A program made the translations under genes and the position numbers. DNA of 64,000 nucleotides, from the NCBI GenBank assembly GCA_037318855.1, contig CP134874.1:868598-932597 (forward strand), written 5' to 3'. The notes below the pieces were generated by a model. That model did no database searches, was not told where the DNA came from, and worked only from the letters and a program-made list of their open reading frames with translations. The stretch is from Candidatus Sedimenticola sp. (ex Thyasira tokunagai). Its GTDB lineage: Bacteria > Pseudomonadota > Gammaproteobacteria > Chromatiales > Chromatiaceae. Shown here one piece after another: positions 36,478-44,192 of the stretch (the stretch's first letter is position 1; every line of letters begins with the position of its first letter).

Positions 36478-38247
36478 TTAATCCTGTTTTTCTATCAGGT
36501 CATCGACTACGGCGAGAATCAGGTTGATATCAACAGGTTTAGTCATATAGTCCAAAAACTCGTCAAGTTGTTCCTGTTTGATATCCTCCAGCTTAATGCT
36601 GGCACTGACTGCAATAACGGGTATCTCCTTGGTGTCTTGATTCTCTTTTAGAGCTTGTAGCACCTCATATCCATTGATATCGGGTAGACGCATATCCGCA
36701 AGTATGAGCTTTGGTTTATGTTCAATAGCGCTGCGTATACCCTCTCTCCCATTCATGGCCGTGAACAACTCCACCTGTGGGCGGCGCTGCATAATATAAT
36801 TCATGAAAACGATGTTGGTGGGATCATCCTCAATGTAAAGGATGGGTAGGGAATTTTTGGGCACAGCTTTTGTCTGGGAATCATCCGATTGGCCAATCCC
36901 GCTTTTCTGAAAAGATTCGAAATTCGGTTCCGGTATCGAAATGGAATCTTCTGTCAACAGTTCGATCTCAAAACGTGAACCTTCGTCAAGATGGCTCTCT
37001 ACCAGAATCTCTCCATTCATCAACTTGACCAATCTTTTTGTGATGGCCAGTCCTATGCCGCTACCCTCGACACAATCAACAAGATTGCCGACACGGGTGA
37101 AAGGGGCAAAGATCTTCTCCAAAAATTCCGGAGCTATACCTACTCCATTATCCTCAATGGTGATTGTTGTAGATGTTGTTCCTTTCCCCAAAGAGATGGT
37201 CACCGAGCCATTGGGCTTGTTGTACTTGATTGCATTGGTTAATAGATTAGTAAGAATCTGTCGCAGTCGTGTCTTATCACCGCTGACAAACCAACCATCT
37301 TCCCGTTCGGCAGGAGTCAGCAGGGTAATGGATTTTTGTTCAGCTATGGGTTCGACCACAGCCAAGGTTTCTTCAAGAGCATCGAATAATGATATAGCCT
37401 CGATATTGAGGGATAGCTCCCCCGCTTCAATCTTTGAGACATCCAGAATATCGTTTATCAATGCCAGCAGGTGGCGTCCCGATTCAAGAATTAGTTCAAC
37501 GCCCTCGCGGTGCTGTGGGGGGAGCTTGATGGCTCGATCAGTTTTCAGCAATGTGGAAAATCCAAGGATCGCGTTTAGGGGCGTTCGCAACTCATGGCTC
37601 ATATTGGAGAGGAATTGTGTCTTGGCCGAGTTAGCCTCGACAGCCACCTCTTTGGCTATTTGTAGTTCATGTGTGCGTTTGATCACCTCACCCTCAAGCC
37701 GTTCCTTTGCGTTGGCCAGTGCATCATGAGCGATTTTCTGAGCCTTCAGCTTTTCATCCAGCATGCGTTGTCTTTCGGTGCGCAGGATGATCGTCATCGC
37801 CACAAGCCAGAATGTCGACTCGAAAGCGGTGCCCAACGGAAAGGCAAAGATGGTCATTTCACTCATGCCTTCACCACTGTTGACGACGGAAAAAGCCTGC
37901 AAGCCACCCCCTATCATGGTGGCCATGAGACCCAGGGAGAACCAGCGCACTCCAGGCAGGTTCTGCCGCAGGCGCTGAATGAGAAAATAGAGTGTCAGTA
38001 TCGCTAACAGGGCGAGTAGCATGGAACCAGTCTTGTAGCCGCCATTGAACCAGGCTGAACTCAAGAACCCACCACAACTCAGAATTACCCCGGTAATAAT
38101 GATTCGGCGCGAAAAACCTTTGAGGCTTAGAAATTGTGTGACGGCATTGCCGATACCCGCTACCACTCCAGCAACGGCAAGCGCCTGAATCAGCGGAAAA
38201 AAGTCTGGGCCGGGCCAGAATGGTATCAATGTTGGCCCGATACCCAT
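36478..38247 (-). CDS. 7TMR-DISM hybrid histidine kinase, C-terminal fragment
   Basis: The 589 codons after element C hold the rest of the seven-helix membrane domain ([19 protein letters not shown]...), a coiled coil, HisKA ([18 protein letters not shown]), HATPase ([35 protein letters not shown]) and a receiver ([22 protein letters not shown]). Native ATG 38247 could start a soluble-plus-TM fragment. Removing element C joins it in frame to 38545-39230, giving 821 residues, close to the 828-residue paralogue at 57120-59606. Confidence 0.88.
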   Translation of the reverse strand: MGIGPTLIPFWPGPDFFPLIQALAVAGVVAGIGNAVTQFLSLKGFSRRIIITGVILSCGGFLSSAWFNGGYKTGSMLLALLAILTLYFLIQRLRQNLPGVRWFSLGLMATMIGGGLQAFSVVNSGEGMSEMTIFAFPLGTAFESTFWLVAMTIILRTERQRMLDEKLKAQKIAHDALANAKERLEGEVIKRTHELQIAKEVAVEANSAKTQFLSNMSHELRTPLNAILGFSTLLKTDRAIKLPPQHREGVELILESGRHLLALINDILDVSKIEAGELSLNIEAISLFDALEETLAVVEPIAEQKSITLLTPAEREDGWFVSGDKTRLRQILTNLLTNAIKYNKPNGSVTISLGKGTTSTTITIEDNGVGIAPEFLEKIFAPFTRVGNLVDCVEGSGIGLAITKRLVKLMNGEILVESHLDEGSRFEIELLTEDSISIPEPNFESFQKSGIGQSDDSQTKAVPKNSLPILYIEDDPTNIVFMNYIMQRRPQVELFTAMNGREGIRSAIEHKPKLILADMRLPDINGYEVLQALKENQDTKEIPVIAVSASIKLEDIKQEQLDEFLDYMTKPVDINLILAVVDDLIEKQD

Positions 38248-39230
38248 CGCCTGCAGTCGCTGACCGCCAAGGAAGGCTGAAAGCCGAGGCGGTTAGTCCC
38301 CGGTAGTCGCGAGGCGATACTGGATGCCCGGCGTGCGCATAGCGCCAGAGGGAATCCAAAGATCGCATACGAACGCGACGTCAAGTCATCTCGGGAGTCA
38401 GCGACGAAGCAGTAACGAGCTTGCGATGTTATTGCGTAGTGCTGGAGACCGGGACGGCCGGGGCAATAATAGGCTGTCGAAGATTGAGTGCAAAAGGGGG
38501 ACTCGGATGTCCCGTTTTGCATCACGAAATCGAAGACTCGCTTATGCCAGAATTGCAGAGCAAGAATATAGATCACATATGCGATTGATAGAGCGCTTTT
38601 TTGCCAGATAACGAACCCTATCCCAATTAGTAACAGGATCAGTAAAATTCCGGTATACCCACCCAGGGTGATCCAGGCGTGGGTGTTTTGCTGCAGAAAT
38701 TGTTGAAAAGTCCCCGCCTGTATCCAGGGCCGAATGGATTTACTGTCCTGAATCAGTATCAGGATCGGACGGTCAGGTGAGAGCTTGTGAGTTTGTACGT
38801 ATGGAAAAGGGCTGAGTAACTGCTGCCTGCTGTCAGGTTTGATTGCCCGCCCGGATTCATGGATATGCATGCATCCGTCAACGGACCAGTACACAACGAT
38901 GAAACGTTCTGTGATTGTGTCCTTGGTGTGGACAACGATATTTTCATTTGTGAGCTGTTGTGACGTTAGCTTGAATAGACTGGTGGGTTTATCTGGAGCA
39001 AGTTTCGGCAGAGAAGACGGAGTGCATGAAACAGAACTCGTTCCTTCCTGTTGCGGTAACTGTCTGATCCATGCCGCCGCCTCTTTAGAGAGTGCTATTC
39101 CTTGAGGAGCATGCCAAAGGGATGAGAGTTTGTATAAGCTGCTCTCTGCGGCGGTTACCTTGCCTGTGAGCAGTAGTAGCAGAAACAGTATCGCTGTGAG
39201 GCCGGTGATTTTTTGCTCAACTGTGGACAT
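38226..39230 (-). pseudogene. 7TMR-DISM hybrid kinase, N-terminal fragment
   Basis: It starts at ATG 39230 with a signal peptide (LTAILFLLLLLTGKVTAAE). A periplasmic sensing domain follows (about 25-195) and then the first membrane helices (ITLGGYTGILLILLLIGIGFVIW..., IAYVIYILALQFW). Native sequence stops at 38545. The remaining residues (HKRVFDFVMQNG...) are read through element C until a stop at 38226-38228. Without its kinase half it should not signal. Confidence 0.85.
38258..38544 (+). mobile_element. Structured-RNA element, copy C (287 bp), inside a kinase gene
   Basis: Same ends (CGCTGACCGCC...GACTCGCTTA), length and hairpins as copies B and D (5' stem 38260-38268/38288-38296; 3' stem 38489-38495/38515-38521). 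It lies antisense to the kinase gene. Clean removal gives codons reading [14 protein letters not shown], a normal 7TMR-DISM helix sequence. Confidence 0.9.
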
Positions 39231-39382
39231 TTGTCTAATCCTGGTTATATTTTGGCTCTGTGTCGATATTGTTCACCAACTAAACTATCCGATTTACAGC
39301 ATAGAGATAAAATATTTTTTGCAATTTGTACTCTGGGTGTTGTGATTAGCCTTCGTACTATTTTTTATTTATACATATATCC

Positions 39383-40927
39383 TCAGACGGCGACCGCCTT
39401 TGTTTCACTCAGATCATCCCATAAGTCAGGGTGTAACTCCCCCTTTTCATCAGTGACTAGGAGCGGCTGAAAATGTCCCTGGTACCGTTCGGGTATCTGG
39501 ATGATCGGCTCATAGAGAGATCCAAGAGACTCGGTATTGGCGCAGAAGGTACGTTCTCGCAATTTGTGGGGTACCTTTTTCTCCCGGGCGTTGGTTCCCA
39601 GAGAGGGCATGCCGGTGGAAACCACATTCAGCAGCCCGCTGATCATGGCCCAGCGTGACAACGTTCCCTTGTATCGCCAGAAGAATTTTGCTGCATAGGC
39701 GAGAAGTCGTTTTTTGTCGATCGGACCGGTCTCCATCTTCTCAACGTAACGGATAGCCTCACCCAGTGGGTCTTTGGTTTTGTAGATCAGTGTCCGACCA
39801 TCCATGTCTCGCAGGCGAAGATTCGGTAGAAAAGCACCAGCCCCCATGCGCTCTCTGAACAACGGTGTTCCAATCAGCGGTATAGCGAGGGTCAAGAATG
39901 AGGGCAGGGTGATTCTTGGATTGCTTACGATCAGATCAAGCTCATCCCTAAATGCTGCTATCGACCGTTCGACAGGATCAAAGACCAGGCCGTAGTGAAA
40001 AACCATGCCCGCCTCCAGGCAGCGCCTGATGACCAGTTCCTGAGGTAGTATCAGATTTTGTCGTTTGTGGAATGCGATAATCTGTTCCGGGCTGAATGAT
40101 TCAACACCACTGAAAAAACCGATGCAGCCCGAGTTGGCGGCGGCCTGGATATTCTCATCAGATTTAAAGAAATCGGTTGTAACCAGGGCGGACCAACCAC
40201 GAAAGCGTTTTTCATCATAGAGTTCCTGGATCAACTCCATTCGGGCCTTGAAATGGTCACGTGGGCCGCCAAAGAGATTCTGGTCAAGGAACATTACGCA
40301 CTGTTTGTAGCCCATCGCCTCTACCTGGCGGCGCATAAAACTGAGGTCGTAGTTTTCAAAGGGGCGGTCTTCTGCAGTCATTGAGCAGAATGAACAACGG
40401 AAGTTACAGTTGCGGGTGGTTTCCGCATAACCGATGAGTGGCATCCAATTGACCAGGTCGTAGCGTGGGAAGATATCCTCCGCAGCGAAGCCGGGCCCCA
40501 AGAGCTCTTCAGCCACTTCAGCCATCTGCTCGACATCGCCGGTGCAGACAACGTCGAAGTATTGAGCACAGAGATTGGGTAGTACTCTTGCAACTGGACC
40601 GCCGATAACGACCCGAATAGAGGGATTAACCGTTCTGGCGTAGGCTGTTACCTGCCGCATTCTGTCAAAGGCTGTATTCACCCCGGTGAGTACCAACAGA
40701 TCTGCCCACTGCAGTTTTTTCAGATCCTCAAAGGGTCCCGAAAAGAATTCACTGTAGAGATAGAGGTCGGTTTTCTGTGGATGAAAGGCACCGGCCAGAT
40801 AGACCGGTGCCATGGATTGGGGAGCAAAGTGCGGACTTCCCCGGGTGCCGCGATGCTTATCCGAGAAGCAGTTAATGATGATGACTTTGGGCTTGTGCTT
40901 TGCACTGCCTACATATTTCAGGCTCAT
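39383..40927 (-). CDS. B12-binding-type radical SAM protein
   Basis: A 514-residue protein. An N-terminal cobalamin-binding-like Rossmann domain (about 15-145; VIIINCFSDKHRGTRG, WADLLVLTGVN, RVVIGGPVAR) is followed by a radical SAM domain with C174-x3-C178-x2-C181 (NCNFRCSFCS). The C-terminal about 120 residues are of no family I know. Reaction unknown; class B radical SAM enzymes methylate or rearrange unactivated carbons. Its ATG overlaps the stop of the membrane P-loop gene (ATGA), and the 7TMR kinase gene follows 152 bases on. Confidence 0.85.
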   Translation of the reverse strand: MSLKYVGSAKHKPKVIIINCFSDKHRGTRGSPHFAPQSMAPVYLAGAFHPQKTDLYLYSEFFSGPFEDLKKLQWADLLVLTGVNTAFDRMRQVTAYARTVNPSIRVVIGGPVARVLPNLCAQYFDVVCTGDVEQMAEVAEELLGPGFAAEDIFPRYDLVNWMPLIGYAETTRNCNFRCSFCSMTAEDRPFENYDLSFMRRQVEAMGYKQCVMFLDQNLFGGPRDHFKARMELIQELYDEKRFRGWSALVTTDFFKSDENIQAAANSGCIGFFSGVESFSPEQIIAFHKRQNLILPQELVIRRCLEAGMVFHYGLVFDPVERSIAAFRDELDLIVSNPRITLPSFLTLAIPLIGTPLFRERMGAGAFLPNLRLRDMDGRTLIYKTKDPLGEAIRYVEKMETGPIDKKRLLAYAAKFFWRYKGTLSRWAMISGLLNVVSTGMPSLGTNAREKKVPHKLRERTFCANTESLGSLYEPIIQIPERYQGHFQPLLVTDEKGELHPDLWDDLSETKAVAV

Positions 40928-41022
40928 CAGACTGCCGGCATTGAAACGATAATCGGCTCACTGCCTCCATTATTTCCACAGGCTGATTTAATCTCGTCAA
41001 TCCAACGTGAGGGTTCTTCAAT
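40927..41022 (-). pseudogene. C-terminal 31 codons of the interrupted membrane P-loop gene
   Basis: Reading IEEPSRWIDEIKSACGNN...VSMPAV and then TGA (40927-40929), which overlaps the radical SAM start codon as ATGA. It joins in frame to the VWVLAD end at 41310 when element D is removed. The preserved overlap supports the reconstruction. Confidence 0.8.
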
Positions 41023-41309
41023 CGCTGACCGCCAAGGAAGGCTGAAAGCCGAGGCGGTTAGTCCCCGGTAGTCGCGAGGCGATACTGGATGCCCGGCGTG
41101 CGCATAGCGCCAGAGGGAATCCAAAGATTGCATACGAACGCGACGTCAAGTCATCTCGGGAGTCAGCGACGAAGCAGTAACGAGCTTGCGATGTTATTGC
41201 GTAGTGCTGGAGACCGGGACGGCCGGGGCAATAATAGGCTGTCGAAGATTGAGTGCAAAAGGGGGACTCGGATGTCCCGTTTTGCATCACGAAATCGAAG
41301 ACTCGCTTA
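41023..41309 (+). mobile_element. Structured-RNA element, copy D (287 bp), inside a P-loop gene
   Basis: Same 287-bp length and ends as B and C, and almost base-identical to C. It lies antisense to the interrupted gene and gives that gene a premature TAA (41307-41309) from its terminal TTA. Removal restores ...VWVLAD-IEEPSRW... without a gap. Confidence 0.9.
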
Positions 41310-42257
41310 ATCTGCCAGCACCCAGACAGTATGCCGCTGCTTCAGGCAGGTCGGATTATGCCCGATTATCTCCTGTAGTAATTGGGAGAAGTGGTCGAAT
41401 TCGTTGACCGGGCTTTGTTCGGTGTGGGGTAGTGGAGTGGCGGCCACATCATCAATAACCAGGACCTCAGCGTCCGCCCATGGCCAATAGTCGACGTTCT
41501 TCGGGCCGGGATAGCTATCGTTGCTATTGACAAGTTCCACCAATTTGTCGAATGGCAGGTAGCGTACCTTCCGTTTCTTGAAGGAGAATTCACTCCCAAT
41601 ACCCACAGCCAATCGCGTTCTCCCCGATCCGAGAGTGCCTTCAATGATGATTTGTCGTGGTGCCTCTTCAAGTCTATCCGTTTCATCCAGGAGTTGCTGT
41701 ATCTTGCCGGCGTATTGCTCATCCAGTTTCATATCCGCCAGCCGGAACAGGTAAGGAAGAGAGGCCTTTTGCCAGATCATCTTCTGTCTCATCCAGTAAG
41801 AAACCGGAATAAAGGCGATGAGTAAGCAGGCTATCAGCATGGACAGGCCATAGCCCGGGGCCAGCTGAAAGCTAAAACCGATCAGTCCGCCGAGCCACAT
41901 ATAGAGTGTAGCTGTCAGGGCGTTGTTGCGCAGGCCCTTTCTGTTTAGCTTGAAACTCCCTGTGTGGCGCTTGATGGCGCTACGGTAGGTGCTCCACTCC
42001 CAAAAGGCTACCGCGGATACGATGAGAGCAAGCCCGGAGAGATTAGCGAAATCAGGCGAGAAGTTCAGACGGGGCAGGAGGTAGTATGAAATGCAGTAGA
42101 ACAGGAACTGCACCATAATGCCGACACCGATATGGCCTACCTGGGCTGCTATCCACAGGTAGGAGTAGGTGGCGGCGCTCTGTACCTCTTTACCATAGAT
42201 ATCCATCTTGAACTGACGGATGACCTGATCTGTAGTGATTACAGGTGGCGTTGGCAT
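41307..42257 (-). CDS. Membrane P-loop ATPase-like protein, truncated by element D
   Basis: 316 residues remain of an original 347. Four hydrophobic helices (about 35-75, 85-105, 130-150, 155-170) are followed by a cytosolic P-loop domain. The Walker A-like GTLGSGRTRLAVGIG (about residue 212) has Arg where the invariant Lys is expected; the Walker B-like motif is AEVLVIDDV. No named family. First gene of an operon with the radical SAM protein. The last 31 codons are separated by the 287-bp insert. Confidence 0.75.
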   Translation of the reverse strand: MPTPPVITTDQVIRQFKMDIYGKEVQSAATYSYLWIAAQVGHIGVGIMVQFLFYCISYYLLPRLNFSPDFANLSGLALIVSAVAFWEWSTYRSAIKRHTGSFKLNRKGLRNNALTATLYMWLGGLIGFSFQLAPGYGLSMLIACLLIAFIPVSYWMRQKMIWQKASLPYLFRLADMKLDEQYAGKIQQLLDETDRLEEAPRQIIIEGTLGSGRTRLAVGIGSEFSFKKRKVRYLPFDKLVELVNSNDSYPGPKNVDYWPWADAEVLVIDDVAATPLPHTEQSPVNEFDHFSQLLQEIIGHNPTCLKQRHTVWVLAD

Positions 42258-42522
42258 GGCAGGCTCCCTCCAGATATGAATTCCGATTGTCTGCTTTGTT
42301 TCCTGTCCTGTTGTTGAGGACAGTGTACCTACATTAGAATTTATATGGTGTGTGTAGTAAAGTCCCGGTATAAACAGGGCCGTTTATGGGTCAAGGCGGC
42401 ACCTTGTGGCGACTGGATGTTGTCTGGCTGGATAGCCATGTTTTTGCACCTTTTCATAAATAGAGCAAAGACAAATTCTGTTGTTTGATAAATGTATCGA
42501 TAACAGGGAAGAGGAGGTGCAA
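42258..42522. other. Divergent intergenic region before olsB
   Basis: It separates the minus-strand P-loop gene from olsB. No gene or repeat seen. It should hold promoters in both directions; AGGAGG at 42512-42517 is the olsB ribosome site. Confidence 0.5.
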
Positions 42523-43278
42523 TTGGATGCTGGAAACTATGAGGTTCGACTTGCCTGTTCTGCTTCTGAGGTCGAGGCGGCACAGCGACTGCGCTATCGT
42601 GTGTTCTATGAAGAGATGGGAGCACAACCATCCCCTTCAGTATACGCATTAAAACGAGATGTTGATGGTTACGATGCGTATTGTGATCATCTGCTGGTGA
42701 TCGATAAAGGCAAGAGCAACGGTGAGCCTTGCGTGGTCGGTACCTATCGATTGTTACGCCGTAAGGTAGCTCAAGACTTCATTGGTTTTTATTCCGAGCA
42801 GGAGTTTGACTTGGGGCCTTTGCTCTCCTATCCGGGTGAGATTGTTGAAATGGGACGCTCCTGTGTTGCGTCAAATGTACGTACTGGTGCCGTTATGCAG
42901 TATCTCTGGCGTGGCATCGCTGAGTATATTGAGCAGCACGATGTCAGCTTACTGTTTGGTTGTGCCAGTTTTCATGGTACAGAGCCCCAAGTGATCACCC
43001 GGTCACTCTCCTATCTTTACCACAACTATCTCGCCCCTGAAGCACTGCGCCCGCGTGCACTCGATAAACACTATGTCGATATGAACCCGGATGTGGTTGA
43101 TATTTCTACGGTGGGTTTGAAGGATGTCTCTCTGCCTCCGTTAATAAAGGGATATTTGCGGGTTGGCAGTTTTGTTGGGGATGGGGCTGTGATTGATCAT
43201 CAGTTCAATACTACGGATATATGCGTGGTGCTAGATACGGACCTGATCAGCCGGAAATACCAGCGCCATTTTCAGTAG
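42523..43278 (+). CDS. olsB: L-ornithine N-alpha-acyltransferase (OlsB)
   Basis: A GNAT-fold acyltransferase of the OlsB/hemolysin family (EVRLACSASEVEAAQRLRYR, VFYEEMGAQ, CDHLLVID, VGTYRLLRR, EIVEMGRSCV, LFGCASFHG). It transfers a 3-hydroxyacyl chain from ACP to the alpha-amino group of ornithine, the first step of ornithine-lipid synthesis. The frame is open from TTG 42481, but a perfect AGGAGG 5 bases before TTG 42523 favours that start (251 residues). olsA follows after 14 bases. Confidence 0.88.
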   Translation: MDAGNYEVRLACSASEVEAAQRLRYRVFYEEMGAQPSPSVYALKRDVDGYDAYCDHLLVIDKGKSNGEPCVVGTYRLLRRKVAQDFIGFYSEQEFDLGPLLSYPGEIVEMGRSCVASNVRTGAVMQYLWRGIAEYIEQHDVSLLFGCASFHGTEPQVITRSLSYLYHNYLAPEALRPRALDKHYVDMNPDVVDISTVGLKDVSLPPLIKGYLRVGSFVGDGAVIDHQFNTTDICVVLDTDLISRKYQRHFQ

Positions 43279-43292
43279 TAATAGCATTTGAT

Positions 43293-44129
43293 ATGAGCAG
43301 AGAATCAGCCACGGCAGAACATCAGCAGGCAGTGCTGGAGCGCCCCCCCAGCCGTGGCAGGTCGGCTGCCAATCTGTTTCTGCTTCTCTTTTCCTTGGGG
43401 GTGATGTTGCCACCCTATCTGCTGATCTACCCTTTGGGGCGTGGAATCAGGCGGCCATATGCGGCTGTCTGGTATAGAATCGCCTGCCGCCTGGCCGGCG
43501 TGCGTTACCGGGTAGAGGGAGAACCGACCCGGGACATGTCCGTGCTATTAGTCGCCAATCATGTCTCCTACCTGGATATCCCTCTATTGGGGGCACTGAC
43601 GAATGCCAGTTTTATATCCAAGTCAGAAGTCTCTTCATGGCCCCTGTTTGGATTCTTGGCGAAGATTGCTGATACGCTCTTTATCGAACGAATCCCCACG
43701 CGTGCCAAGCTTCAGAGTCGCCGTATAGCTGAGCGCTTGGATGGGGGTGAATCGATGATCCTGTTTGCAGAGGGAACGAGTTCGCCGGGGGATACTGTGC
43801 TCCCCTTCAAATCCGCCCTGTTCGGGGTGGTGGATATATTGCCCGAGCAGCTGCCGCTGACTGTTCAGCCGGTGACCCTGGCCTATACTCGATTTTTCAA
43901 CGGAGAGCCGTTACTGGAGAGTGATCGTGCCCTTTACGGTTGGTATGGCGATATGGAATTGCTACCACACTTACGTGCAGTGATGGGGCTACAGGGGGTG
44001 GAAGTGGTGGTCACTTTTCATTCCGCACTACCTGCACAGACGTTCGAAAACCGTAAATTGCTGGCTATGCACTGTCATCAGCAGGTGGCACGGGGGCTGG
44101 AGCATTCACTAGCGCTGGTGGCGAGTTGA
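43293..44129 (+). CDS. olsA: Lyso-ornithine lipid O-acyltransferase (OlsA)
   Basis: A 278-residue PlsC-family acyltransferase. One N-terminal membrane segment (about 26-46), the H-x4-D motif in NHVSYLDIPLLG, SKSEVSSWPLFG, and FAEGTSSPGD with VQPVTLAY. It esterifies the lyso-lipid made by OlsB to give ornithine lipid. The ATG at 43293 is preferred over the longer open frame that runs into olsB. It ends just before a strong convergent hairpin. Confidence 0.9.
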   Translation: MSRESATAEHQQAVLERPPSRGRSAANLFLLLFSLGVMLPPYLLIYPLGRGIRRPYAAVWYRIACRLAGVRYRVEGEPTRDMSVLLVANHVSYLDIPLLGALTNASFISKSEVSSWPLFGFLAKIADTLFIERIPTRAKLQSRRIAERLDGGESMILFAEGTSSPGDTVLPFKSALFGVVDILPEQLPLTVQPVTLAYTRFFNGEPLLESDRALYGWYGDMELLPHLRAVMGLQGVEVVVTFHSALPAQTFENRKLLAMHCHQQVARGLEHSLALVAS

Positions 44130-44141
44130 TGTAATTACCTG

Positions 44142-44192
44142 GTGGGCCATGCGGCAAGTTCTGTAAGTAACAGAACTTGCCGCATGGCCCAC
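44142..44192. terminator. Perfect 22-bp inverted repeat between convergent genes
   Basis: GTGGGCCATGCGGCAAGTTCTG (44142-44163), a 7-base loop, and its exact complement (44171-44192). It sits between olsA (+) and the formate dehydrogenase gene (-), whose stop begins at 44192. No long T-run on either side, so it may be a bidirectional terminator or transcript-stabilising hairpin. Confidence 0.7.
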
